A DNA stretch of 11,633 nt, from contig CAKTIH010000070.1 of assembly GCA_934565615.1 (NCBI GenBank), positions 1 through 11,633 on the forward strand, written 5' to 3'. Under the pieces are notes generated by a model. The model saw only the letters and a program-made list of their open reading frames with translations, searched no databases and was not told the DNA's origin. Of this stretch, positions 1 to 7,230 are shown piece after piece. A program made the position numbers and the translations under genes. How positions within the stretch are numbered: position 1 is the first letter of the stretch; each line of letters begins with the position of its first letter. The stretch comes from an uncultured Oscillospiraceae bacterium (GTDB taxonomy: Bacteria > Bacillota > Clostridia > Oscillospirales > Oscillospiraceae).

Positions 1-297
1 GTCGGTAGCTATATCCGCTGCGGCCTCGTGCAGCTTTTTCATCATCTCGGTGCGGAAGGAATATATGCTGTCCAAGGTGACAGTGCCGTCCGCAGACAAG
101 AAGCAGCTTATCTGCGCAAAGGCCGTTTCACTCTCGCCCTGCCAGCGCTCCGCCTCGCGCTGCGCCTCAAGCCGGTGCGCAACGCTGCCGTAGGCAAGGA
201 TGCACACGGCGCAGAGCACCGCGAGCGCGGCGGCCACTATCAGCATTATGCGCCAGCGGCGGCTGAGCCTTATGCGTTTTGCTCTATCCATATACAT
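1..297 (-). CDS. N-terminal fragment of a membrane protein, probable MacB/FtsX-type ABC exporter permease
   Basis: An open frame of 99 codons runs off the left edge, so only the N-terminus is seen. The start ATG lies one base after the TGA of the adaptor gene (stop-G-ATG), with GAGGG five bases upstream inside that gene. A second in-frame ATG follows at codon 3. After a basic stretch (RAKRIRLSRRWR) there is one hydrophobic segment at about residues 18-36 (IMLIVAAALAVLCAVCILA). An extracytoplasmic stretch rich in E, Q and R follows, then FAQISCFLSADG. A single N-terminal membrane anchor followed by a soluble region fits the layout of a MacB periplasmic-core permease. The position directly after an HlyD/MacA-type adaptor is the usual place for its partner permease. 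The family call rests on this context and on general resemblance, because the diagnostic C-terminal FtsX domain lies outside the window. Another single-pass extracytoplasmic protein is possible. Confidence 0.6.
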   Translation of the reverse strand, partial: MYMDRAKRIRLSRRWRIMLIVAAALAVLCAVCILAYGSVAHRLEAQREAERWQGESETAFAQISCFLSADGTVTLDSIYSFRTEMMKKLHEAAADIATD

Positions 298-298
298 C

Positions 299-1993
299 TC
301 AGCCCTCGGAGCTGTCGGCCATTCTCACCTGATCGCCGTTCTTGATGGGGCCGGAGCCGGTGGTGATGACATAGTCACCGTTGCCGAGGTCGGCGACGAC
401 GGCGGAGTTATTGTCATCTGATGCAAGCACCTCGATGCTGACGCGCTTTGCGATATAGCGGTTGCCGAGGGGCGAGCTCTTCTGGCTGATGGCAAGGACG
501 AACGAACCGTTATTGTCGCTACGGATGGCGGAATTGGGCACGATGGTGTCGTAATTAGCGCTCTTCTGTCCGACGGAGAGAGTAAGCTCGGAGCCGGTGG
601 TGACATCGCCCTCAAGGTTGAAGGTGAGGAGTTTATTGGTCTGCGGGTTCTTGGGGTCGGTGCGGATATTGGTAAGGGTCGCGGTGATGGAATTGCCCCA
701 ATAGTAGTTGCTGACGGTGGCGGTATCGCCGGTGCGCAGGCGCTGCGCCTGATCGTTCGTGACGGAGAAGCTCACGGTGTGCCCCATGTCTGGGACCTCG
801 ATGGTACACATGAGCGAATCCTTGGTGACGGTATCGCCGGCGGTGCAGTCGATGGTGTCGATCTTGCCGCTGACGTTTGCGGTGACAGTGTTATCGTCCT
901 CACCCGCGAGGGATTTTATCTTCTCCTGCTGGCGGGATATCTGGTCGGCAAGACTTGCAAGGTCGATCTGCGCGGCGGCAAGTGTTTTTTCATTCTGTGC
1001 CTGAGTATATTCAAGGCTGCTCAGAGCGTCGGAGTACGCATTATAAGCAGTCATGCTTTCTTCTTCCGCTTTATCGTATGCCTCTTTATACGGAGCGACC
1101 TTATAGAAAACCTCATTATTCTGTTTTAATATTGTTTCGTACTTGGCTTTCTTTGACTCATATATTTTCTTCACACCGGAAATATATGGGTCTGAATCCT
1201 CGTTCATCTGGCTAAGCTTCAGTTCTGCATTGGCAAGCTGTTTTCTTGCCGCTTGAAGTTCCGGCGATTCATCAGAATAATCCGGTTCCGGTGTTGTATC
1301 TCCGCCTTCTTCCGCTGTATACTCAGCGGTTTCTGTAAGACCGGATAGTCTATCAACTTCTGACTGCCAGTACTCAACATCTGCAAGAGCCGCATTATAG
1401 CGATTATTGAAGTCCTCTCTGGCCTCATCCAGTTTCTTTTCCGCATCTGAAAGTTCTGCTTCTGCGTTACTGAGCTGATTAGTAATATCTTCTCCGCCGT
1501 ACTGCTTCAGCATAAGCATATAAAGATCATACGCGTCAGATGCGGCCTTATCGGCATCCAGCATTTTTGCTTCCGCGTCGGACACAGCGCGGTTCTGCGT
1601 GGTATAGTCAAAGGTCGGCAGGGAGAGCGCAGCCTTCTGGTAGCTCACGCGGAGCTCACGCAGGGTCTGCTCGGCCTGCTCAAGCTCGTCGCCGTCGCCC
1701 TCGCCGAGGATAAAGAGCACGTCGCCGGTCTGAACCTCCTGACCCGCTTTGACCATAACTGACCTGACGGTGCGGGTCTTGGTCGCCTTGACCTGGTGCT
1801 TGCCGCTGGCCGTGACGGTACCCGTGCCGCGCACCTTGGCGACAATGTTGCCGTCGGTCACTCTGGCTGTGGCGACCTCCACCAGCGAGCGGTTCATTAT
1901 AGTGTTCGAGAAAAAGGTCAGCACGAGCAGCATGGCCAGAAAGATGATGGCCGCGTTCTTGACCCATTCACGGTTTGCAGTCTTGAATTCCAT
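299..1993 (-). CDS. HlyD/MacA-type membrane fusion (periplasmic adaptor) protein
   Basis: This 564-residue protein is a predicted membrane-anchored adaptor of an ABC or tripartite-like exporter. An N-terminal membrane anchor (about 13-33) is followed by the first half of a biotinyl-lipoyl-like domain (about 75-98, with VKAGQEVQTGDVLF). Residues about 103-365 form a very long alpha-helical coiled-coil hairpin, interrupted by an acidic loop near 225-243 (TAEEGGDTTPEPD). The second lipoyl half is at about 369-400 (VSGKIDTIDCTAGDTVTKDS). Beta-barrel and membrane-proximal domains follow to the end (VPNSAI near 486-491). At 564 residues it is longer than typical MacA-like adaptors (about 370-400), mostly because of the hairpin. 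AGAGG at 2000-2004 lies six bases before the ATG. The gene sits 20 bp after the second sugar-type permease and one base before the next membrane protein, so co-transcription is likely. The hairpin-coding part (about 1021-1560) is clearly AT-richer than both flanks. Confidence 0.9.
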   Translation of the reverse strand: MEFKTANREWVKNAAIIFLAMLLVLTFFSNTIMNRSLVEVATARVTDGNIVAKVRGTGTVTASGKHQVKATKTRTVRSVMVKAGQEVQTGDVLFILGEGDGDELEQAEQTLRELRVSYQKAALSLPTFDYTTQNRAVSDAEAKMLDADKAASDAYDLYMLMLKQYGGEDITNQLSNAEAELSDAEKKLDEAREDFNNRYNAALADVEYWQSEVDRLSGLTETAEYTAEEGGDTTPEPDYSDESPELQAARKQLANAELKLSQMNEDSDPYISGVKKIYESKKAKYETILKQNNEVFYKVAPYKEAYDKAEEESMTAYNAYSDALSSLEYTQAQNEKTLAAAQIDLASLADQISRQQEKIKSLAGEDDNTVTANVSGKIDTIDCTAGDTVTKDSLMCTIEVPDMGHTVSFSVTNDQAQRLRTGDTATVSNYYWGNSITATLTNIRTDPKNPQTNKLLTFNLEGDVTTGSELTLSVGQKSANYDTIVPNSAIRSDNNGSFVLAISQKSSPLGNRYIAKRVSIEVLASDDNNSAVVADLGNGDYVITTGSGPIKNGDQVRMADSSEG

Positions 1994-2013
1994 ATTGCAC
2001 CTCTTTAGAATTG

Positions 2014-2913
2014 TCAGCCCTTGACGCTGCCGGAGTTCGCAATGCCCTCAACGAGGTATTCCTCGCCGTGCAGGAACAGCAGCAGGCACGGGATCATATA
2101 CACCGTCGCCATGGCGAAGGCAAGGCCGATCTCGCCGGAGTTAATGCTGGAAAGGAACACCGAGAGCGGCTGCGCCTCGGAATCCTGAAGCAGGATAAGG
2201 GGCTGCTCGACCATGTTCCAATAATCGATAAAGACAAGGATCGCGATAGAGTAAAGCGCCGAGCGGCACTGGGGCAGGCAGATCTTGGTGAATATCTCCC
2301 ACTCCCCCGCTCCGTCCACCTTTGCCGCCTCAATAAGAGAATACGGGATGCGGCGCATGAACTTCGTCAGCAGGAACACCGAGAACGGCGCGAACATGCC
2401 GGGCAGGATAATAGACCACGGCGTGTTCAATATGCCGAGCCACTGGCTGACAAGATAGTTCGGCACGAGCGTGACCTGATACGGCATGAGCATAAGGATA
2501 ACATAGAAGAAGAAAATGCCGCTGCGTATCTTACCGCGCCAGCGGGTGAAGCTGTAGGCCGCGACCGCCGCAACGCCGACCTGAAGAATGACGATCGGCA
2601 CGACGAGGAGGATACTGTTCCAGAGCTTGAGCAGATACTCCGGGGACTTTATAAGCCCGGTGGTATACTGTGAGAGCGTGACCTTATCGGGGATGAACTT
2701 GAGGTTCACGGTCTTGGAGACATAGCCGCCGGAGGTCGTGGCAAAGATCATGCCGTAGTTGGACTTTATCTCCGCCTCGGACATGAATGAGTTTGTAATG
2801 GTAAGCACCGTCGGCAGAAGAAACAGCACCGCGAATACGGCGCAGAGCACGAACATCGCGCCGCGGCCGAAATAGTGCTTCTTTCTGAGACGGGCAGGAG
2901 CCTTGTTCTTCAT
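2014..2913 (-). CDS. Carbohydrate-type ABC transporter permease (MalG/AraQ-like)
   Basis: This 299-residue integral membrane protein is one of the two channel subunits of a CUT1-type sugar importer. Hydrophobic segments begin at about residues 19, 101, 133, 166, 220 and 264, giving about six helices. The cytoplasmic EAA loop is canonical at about 195-214 (EAAKVDGAGEWEIFTKICLP), the site that docks the ATPase. The TM1-TM2 loop (about 45-95) carries the usual extracytoplasmic insertion of MalG-like proteins. The start overlaps the stop of the other permease by four bases (ATGA), indicating translational coupling. AAAGGA lies about nine bases upstream of the ATG. Its partners are the preceding permease and the solute-binding lipoprotein. 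No ATPase gene is present here, which is common for CUT1 operons in Firmicutes that share an MsmX-type ATPase. The substrate cannot be told from the sequence. Confidence 0.95.
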   Translation of the reverse strand: MKNKAPARLRKKHYFGRGAMFVLCAVFAVLFLLPTVLTITNSFMSEAEIKSNYGMIFATTSGGYVSKTVNLKFIPDKVTLSQYTTGLIKSPEYLLKLWNSILLVVPIVILQVGVAAVAAYSFTRWRGKIRSGIFFFYVILMLMPYQVTLVPNYLVSQWLGILNTPWSIILPGMFAPFSVFLLTKFMRRIPYSLIEAAKVDGAGEWEIFTKICLPQCRSALYSIAILVFIDYWNMVEQPLILLQDSEAQPLSVFLSSINSGEIGLAFAMATVYMIPCLLLFLHGEEYLVEGIANSGSVKG

Positions 2914-3797
2914 CCCTCCACGTCCTTTCCGAACTTGTCCTCCGCGTAGAAGAGCAGCGCGATGAGGACGACCATCACCAGAGCCATGACGACCGCCGCC
3001 GCCGAAAGCTTCTGATAGTCAAGCGACTTGAAGGTGTTGTTCATAAAATGCTGGAGCATATACAGCTTCTCATACGGATAGTCCCCGGTCAGGAGATACA
3101 CCTCACGGAAGACCTTGAAGGAGTTAATGAGCGAAAGGATGGTGACAAAAAGCACCGTGGGCGAAAGGTAGCGCAGCTTTATGGCAAAGAACTTATACCA
3201 CTCGGACGCGCCCTCGACATCCGCCACCTCGAGCAGCTCCTTGGGGATATTCGCAAGCCCGGCCATGAAGAGGATCATGTTATAGCCGAGGTTCTTCCAC
3301 AGGAACAGGATGATGACGACGGCCTGACAATGGTCAGACTGGAGCCAGTCTATCTTCGCGATATCGAAGAGAGCAAGGAACTCATTGATGGTGCCGTTAT
3401 AGTTAAACAGCACCTGCCAGATGAGGACGACCGACGCGACCGGAACCATCATGGGGCTGAGGAAGAAGGTGCGGAACTGCGACTTCATCGGAATGCGGCA
3501 CTCAAGCATGAGCGCCAGCACAATAGCAAGTATTACCGCAAGAGGCACCGCTATTGCAGAAAACTGCAAGGTATTTTTTGCCGCCATTATGAAAGCGGAG
3601 TTCTGAAAGAGCTTTATGAAGTTTTCAAGGAACACGAAGTTCCGCGAGCCGACGCCGTCGATCATCGAATAATAAACCACGACGCCGAACGGGACGATGA
3701 AGAACACGCCCACGCCGATAAGGCTCGGCGACAGGAAGCACAGGCTGCGCATGAAGTCCTGCCGCTTCAGCTTTCGTTTTTCTTTTTCTCTGTCCAT
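2910..3797 (-). CDS. Sugar-type ABC transporter permease (MalF/UgpA-like)
   Basis: This 295-residue integral membrane protein is the first of the paired channel subunits. A strongly basic N-terminus (DREKEKRKLKR) precedes the first helix at about 18-43. Further helices begin near residues 79, 109, 158, 213 and 264. The EAA loop at about 190-212 is recognisable but divergent: EVADVEGASEWYKFFAI keeps the central glycine, but LRYLSP replaces the usual I-x-LP ending, as is common in the MalF-side subunit. GGAG lies four bases before the ATG. The gene starts 149 bp after the solute-binding protein gene. That gap holds a terminator-like hairpin and a TATAAT-type promoter, so this gene probably has its own transcription start as well as any read-through from upstream. 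The next permease starts inside its stop codon. Confidence 0.95.
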   Translation of the reverse strand: MDREKEKRKLKRQDFMRSLCFLSPSLIGVGVFFIVPFGVVVYYSMIDGVGSRNFVFLENFIKLFQNSAFIMAAKNTLQFSAIAVPLAVILAIVLALMLECRIPMKSQFRTFFLSPMMVPVASVVLIWQVLFNYNGTINEFLALFDIAKIDWLQSDHCQAVVIILFLWKNLGYNMILFMAGLANIPKELLEVADVEGASEWYKFFAIKLRYLSPTVLFVTILSLINSFKVFREVYLLTGDYPYEKLYMLQHFMNNTFKSLDYQKLSAAAVVMALVMVVLIALLFYAEDKFGKDVEG

Positions 3798-3843
3798 AGC
3801 TCTCCGTTAATCAGTCAGATAGATGCTTGAAATTACCAACGCC

Positions 3844-3872
3844 ATTATAGCGCATCGCTTACGTCTGCGCAA
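3844..3872 (-). promoter_or_regulatory. Predicted internal sigma-A promoter for the permease genes
   Basis: On the minus strand there is a -35-like TTGCGC (3867-3872), a 17-bp spacer and a perfect TATAAT (3844-3849), about 40-50 bp before the first permease start. The -35 matches only TTG, but the -10 and spacing are ideal. The spacer is bordered by repeated TGCGC words, which could be regulatory or chance. Confidence 0.6.
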
Positions 3873-3895
3873 GGCGGCATTGATTAAGAGTGTTT

Positions 3896-3928
3896 TAAAA
3901 TTCATGGCGCGGCGTTTGCCGCGCCATG
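3896..3928 (-). terminator. Hairpin between the binding-protein gene and the permease genes
   Basis: A perfect 11-bp inverted repeat (CATGGCGCGGC / GCCGCGCCATG) with a 4-base loop spans 3903-3928. It begins 19 bases after the stop of the solute-binding protein gene. On the minus strand it is followed by AATTTTAAAA, a moderate U-tract. This fits a full or partial intrinsic terminator that lowers permease expression relative to the binding protein, as in other ABC import operons. It may also stabilise the upstream mRNA 3' end. Confidence 0.75.
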
Positions 3929-3946
3929 GGTCAAGGTATCAGCTTA

Positions 3947-6388
3947 TCAGCGCTGTTCGTTGACGTAGATGTTGGCCTTGCTCTGGATGAGGCGTGCTAC
4001 ATCCTCGGCGGTCTTCTGGCCCTCGAAGAAGGCTGCCGCCTGCTCGTTCACGATGTTGAAGATGCTGTCGTTATAATCTGCGGCCTTGGTCGTGGTCTCG
4101 ATAAGCTCACGGATCTGGTCGAGCTGCTCGGCATCGAGAGCGTATATCTCCTGAGGCTCGCCAGTGGTGTTGTTCCACATGGTAAGGCGCACGACGGGGA
4201 TCTTCTCGCCGTTCTCGTCAAGCAGGTAGTTGCCGTCATTATCCTTCTGGTACTGGATAGTGGTGGCTTCCTTGGCTTTCTCATCGAAAACATCGATGCG
4301 GCTGGAGAGAGCATATCTGCCCTCGTTATACTCCTTGGTGAAGAACTGTCTGAGGAACTGCCATATAGCATCCTTATACTGGCTCTTGGCGCTCATGGCG
4401 TAGCCGCTGCCGTCAAGCGAGACCATGTTGCCGGTGCCGCTGTTGGTCGGGTAGCCGATATAGGTGATCTTGCCGCCGAGGGACGCGGTATAATTATTAT
4501 AGAAGATATCATCGATGCTGTAAGCGCTGGTGCGCACGAGCATCTGCTTGCCCTGAGCAAGACGGTTGGAGGTATCGTCCTCGTCAGTCCACTCATAGTT
4601 CTCCCAGTCAAATTCCGAGGGGAAGGAGTTTGCGAAGTTCAGCAGATCGATGAACTGCTGGCTGTCAAAGCTGCATTTGCCGGTGCCCCAATCGACGAAG
4701 CTGTCCATATCAAGCGCAAGGCAGGTCTGGAGAATGTCGGCCTTGGTGGTGTACTGGTCGAAGGCGGTGCAGCCCTCGGGCATGGAGGCAAGAGCGGCGT
4801 TGAACTCATCATAGGTCCAGCCCGGAGTGTCGCCCACAACGGAGGCCGCGCCGATGACGGAGTTGATGTAAATGCCGGAGAGCGTAGTGCAGAGCTTGCC
4901 GTTCTCCTCGAAAGCCTGAAGCACGCTGGGGAAGAAATCGTCACGGCTGAGCTCGCTGTCGGCGTCGATGTAGGGATAGAGGTCCTCAAGCAGACCCTTG
5001 GAGGCGAGCTGGCGGTAGTTGAGCCCGTTCAGGCAGAAGATATCTGGGAGGTTGCCGGAAAGGATCTCGGTATTGAGCTTGGTCTGACCGGCGTCCCAGC
5101 CGTCCTGATCGTTATTGTACTCGGAATAGTCCTTGACCTCGATGCGGTACTGGTCGTTGCTGCGGTTGAACTTGACGATCATGTCCTGTATATCATAATC
5201 AATATAGATTGCAGCAAGGGTAATGGCCTCCTTATGGGGCACGGAGTCGTAGGGAACCTTGGAGACGGTGATAAGGTCGAGGCTGCTGGTATGATCCTTA
5301 TCGTCCCACTCGCTCAGCCAGCAGGTGACGGTGCCGTTCTCGTCGACATTCAGGATGTTGACATTAGAGCCGTTGACATCGCAGTTGAGCCAGTTGAAGA
5401 TCTTCTCGGACTGCTGCTTTTCAACGGAGTAGCCATAGAAGCTGGAGCCGTTGGTATAATAGAAGTCATAGTCTCCGCCGCCGGAGATCGCGCTATAGGT
5501 ATCGAAGTTAATGTTGATGGGGTCTTCGAGAGTGCCGCTTTCGGCGTTGATCCTATAGAGCTGCTGGCCGTCGCTGCCATAGATGGCGGCAGCGAGGCTG
5601 CCGTCGGCAAAGCGGAGGACAGTGTCGATATAATCATCAGCACCGGCGCTGACGCTGTATGCATCGGTACCGTCAAGCTTCACGGCACGGATGGTGTTGG
5701 TGCTGTTATCGACAAAGACGACATTGCCGTCCTTGTCCAGCTGCATATTATAGGTATTGAGCCACTGATCCTGCTCGGTCGGGATGAGGGCGCAGGTCAG
5801 CTCATTGCCGTCCTTATCGAAGCTGCGGACATAATACTTCTGCTCGTTCTTCTGCCCTGCCCAGTATTCGTCACTGTAAAGGACAGGATCGCCGTCGCCT
5901 TCATACCAAGAGGTGTTGACGACCTCAACGGTGACAAAGCCGCTGTCGGTGAAACGGACGCTGTTCATATAGCTGCTGGAAGAAAAGTTTTTGCGGTTCT
6001 GATCGTCCGTCTCGGCGGGCATGGATTCGTACTTGTCGAGCTTTGTGAGATTGCCGTTATTGTCGATACGGTAAAGGAAGGTGGCGTAAACATCGTACTG
6101 GCCTTCATACTCGGGGGTAACGCCCTCGGGGATGTTCTCGCCGATCTTCTCATTGCTGGTGGCGTACATTCCGTCGGCAGTCATCGCGCATATGTTCAGG
6201 TAATTTTCCCGGTTCTGCGTGAGGTCCTTATACTCGGCGGTATAGACATACTCAGGCGTGGGTTCCTGATCTTTTTTGGTATTCACAGTGCCTGGCTGGC
6301 CGCTGCTGCCGCAGGCGGCAAGGCTCAGGCACATGACAACTGCCAGAATAAGGCACACTATGCGGCCAAAAAGCTTGGTGTTCTTCAT
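3947..6388 (-). CDS. Extracellular solute-binding lipoprotein with N-terminal beta-propeller-like half
   Basis: The product is 813 residues, about twice the usual size of a CUT1 solute-binding protein. The start at 6388 is chosen because AGGAGG (6394-6399) lies five bases upstream and the protein then begins with a lipoprotein signal: basic KNTKLFGR, a hydrophobic core, and lipobox LAAC with Cys26. An upstream in-frame extension to 6526 would run through the promoter and lacks these features. Residues about 50-385 contain repeated strand-turn units (LDKDGNVVFVD, RFADGSLAAAIYGSDGQQLYRI, VDENGTVTCWLSE) that look like five or six propeller blades. Residues about 388-813 are a bacterial solute-binding fold, with ILSGNLPDIFCLNGLNYRQL near 442-461 and the typical C-terminal helix FFEGQKTAEDVARLIQSKA. 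It should be anchored outside the membrane and feed the two downstream permeases. The ligand is unknown; the propeller half could bind glycan or a partner protein (inference). Confidence 0.93.
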   Translation of the reverse strand: MKNTKLFGRIVCLILAVVMCLSLAACGSSGQPGTVNTKKDQEPTPEYVYTAEYKDLTQNRENYLNICAMTADGMYATSNEKIGENIPEGVTPEYEGQYDVYATFLYRIDNNGNLTKLDKYESMPAETDDQNRKNFSSSSYMNSVRFTDSGFVTVEVVNTSWYEGDGDPVLYSDEYWAGQKNEQKYYVRSFDKDGNELTCALIPTEQDQWLNTYNMQLDKDGNVVFVDNSTNTIRAVKLDGTDAYSVSAGADDYIDTVLRFADGSLAAAIYGSDGQQLYRINAESGTLEDPININFDTYSAISGGGDYDFYYTNGSSFYGYSVEKQQSEKIFNWLNCDVNGSNVNILNVDENGTVTCWLSEWDDKDHTSSLDLITVSKVPYDSVPHKEAITLAAIYIDYDIQDMIVKFNRSNDQYRIEVKDYSEYNNDQDGWDAGQTKLNTEILSGNLPDIFCLNGLNYRQLASKGLLEDLYPYIDADSELSRDDFFPSVLQAFEENGKLCTTLSGIYINSVIGAASVVGDTPGWTYDEFNAALASMPEGCTAFDQYTTKADILQTCLALDMDSFVDWGTGKCSFDSQQFIDLLNFANSFPSEFDWENYEWTDEDDTSNRLAQGKQMLVRTSAYSIDDIFYNNYTASLGGKITYIGYPTNSGTGNMVSLDGSGYAMSAKSQYKDAIWQFLRQFFTKEYNEGRYALSSRIDVFDEKAKEATTIQYQKDNDGNYLLDENGEKIPVVRLTMWNNTTGEPQEIYALDAEQLDQIRELIETTTKAADYNDSIFNIVNEQAAAFFEGQKTAEDVARLIQSKANIYVNEQR

Positions 6389-6422
6389 TTCATCCTCCTG
6401 AATTACATTGTTTTTCGAGTGT

Positions 6423-6452
6423 ATTGTACCATAAAACCCACCGCTTTGTCTC
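6423..6452 (-). promoter_or_regulatory. Predicted promoter of the transporter operon
   Basis: On the minus strand there is a weak -35 GAGACA (6447-6452), an 18-bp spacer and an extended -10 TGG-TACAAT (the TACAAT at 6423-6428). The predicted start is near 6416, giving a leader of about 28 bases before the lipoprotein ATG. The weak -35 together with direct repeats just upstream suggests an activator-dependent promoter. Confidence 0.65.
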
Positions 6453-6466
6453 TTAAGCTTTCTTAA
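6451..6466. promoter_or_regulatory. Candidate response-regulator site: TCTTAA direct repeats, 10-bp phasing
   Basis: Two identical TCTTAA words at 6451-6456 and 6461-6466 (TTAAGA-N4-TTAAGA on the minus strand) lie on one helix face, abutting the -35 of the transporter promoter. They are centred about 42 bp upstream of its predicted start. OmpR-family regulators typically bind tandem direct repeats with 10-11 bp phasing. The adjacent divergent gene encodes such a regulator, so it is the obvious candidate ligand. The repeats are seen; the binding is inferred. Confidence 0.55.
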
Positions 6467-6481
6467 AACAGGGAAAAACCG

Positions 6482-6509
6482 TTGTAACCGCGGATTTTTA
6501 TGATACAAT
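6482..6509 (+). promoter_or_regulatory. Predicted promoter of the two-component genes
   Basis: A -35-like TTGTAA (6482-6487), a 16-bp spacer and an extended -10 TGA-TACAAT (6504-6509) lie about 30 bp before the response-regulator start. GGAGGTGA (6527-6534) is the ribosome binding site, six bases before the ATG. The -10 block TATGATACAAT closely resembles that of the divergent transporter promoter (TATGGTACAAT). Confidence 0.7.
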
Positions 6510-6540
6510 GAAACCAAGACGAACATGGAGGTGATGCCGG

Positions 6541-7230
6541 ATGGCTGACACGTCTCATATCCTCATAGTAGATGACGATCCGGACATAAGAAAAGTTCTC
6601 TTTTTTTTGCTGAAAGATAATTATTTTGTTGAGGAGGCCGCCGACGGCGCTGCCGCGGCGGAATATATCGCCGCGCATCCGGAGACAGACCTTGTCGTGC
6701 TTGACGTGATGATGCCGGGAATGTCTGGGTATGAAGCCTGCGGGAAGATACGGGCGCTCTCCAACGCGCCGATACTGTTCCTCACGGCGAAGTCCGCGGA
6801 AGCAGACATGATCTCAGCCTACGGCAGCGGCGGGGACGACTTTCTCTCCAAGCCCTTTTCGCAGGGCGAGTTTTTAGCGAAGGTCAATTCTCTGCTGCGC
6901 CGGTACAAGGAGTACCGCGGCAAGCCCGCCGAGGCGCTGACGATCGACGGCCTTGAGGTCGACCTTGAAACGCACAGCGTGAAGAGCTCCGGCAAGGACG
7001 TCACGCTTACTGACACGGAGTACGCCATTCTTGAGTACCTGCTGAAAAACCGCGGCAGCACCGTGACTGCAGCGGAGCTGTACGAGTCGGTATGGAAGGA
7101 GCGCTTTCTCCCCGGCTCGGGCAACACGGTTATGGTACACGTGCTGAACCTGCGGCGTAAGATAGAAGAGACGCCGAGCGCGCCGAAGATCATCCGCACC
7201 GTATGGGGAAAGGGATACCAGATTGATTAA
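6541..7230 (+). CDS. OmpR-family response regulator
   Basis: This 229-residue DNA-binding response regulator acts in the cytoplasm. The receiver domain (about 6-115) has the acidic pocket D11-D12-D13, phospho-acceptor D55 in VVLDVMMPGMSGYE, T82 in LFLTAKS and K104 in SKPFS. All conserved phosphorylation residues are therefore present. The alpha4 region AYGSGGDDFLSKPF differs slightly from the common GADDY version. The C-terminal winged-helix domain (about 130-229) contains LTDTEYAILEYLLKNRGSTV, the recognition-helix region NTVMVHVLNLRRKIE and the terminal IRTVWGKGYQID. GGAGGTGA precedes the ATG with ideal spacing. The kinase gene starts inside its last codons, so the pair is translationally coupled. 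It is transcribed divergently from the transporter operon, and direct repeats suited to this family lie between them, so it probably regulates that operon. VanR/KdpE-like neighbours are the nearest resemblance I can offer, without assigning a name. Confidence 0.96.
   Translation: MADTSHILIVDDDPDIRKVLFFLLKDNYFVEEAADGAAAAEYIAAHPETDLVVLDVMMPGMSGYEACGKIRALSNAPILFLTAKSAEADMISAYGSGGDDFLSKPFSQGEFLAKVNSLLRRYKEYRGKPAEALTIDGLEVDLETHSVKSSGKDVTLTDTEYAILEYLLKNRGSTVTAAELYESVWKERFLPGSGNTVMVHVLNLRRKIEETPSAPKIIRTVWGKGYQID

Noticed and set aside
2011..3830. Plus-strand open frames opposite the two permease genes (220 and 260 codons)
   Set aside because: They are antisense shadows, rich in R, H, D and E, where the minus strand encodes clear membrane permeases with EAA loops. 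No ribosome sites or motifs.
3850..3870. TGCGC repeats within the internal permease promoter as an operator
   Set aside because: Only five bases per arm in GC-rich DNA and partly overlapping the hexamers; chance is a sufficient explanation.
3926..6466. A plus-strand open frame of 846 codons opposite the solute-binding lipoprotein gene
   Set aside because: Its codons are in exact register with the sense codons, so it stays open simply because the sense gene avoids TTA, CTA and TCA. The product is a repetitive V/I/L/A/G-rich string with no domain, its start lies in the terminator hairpin, and it has no convincing ribosome site. The sense gene has a signal peptide, an RBS and family motifs.
6389..6526. 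N-terminal extension of the solute-binding lipoprotein to an ATG at 6526
   Set aside because: It would run through the predicted promoter and operator and put 46 residues before a good lipoprotein signal. The AGGAGG site points to 6388.
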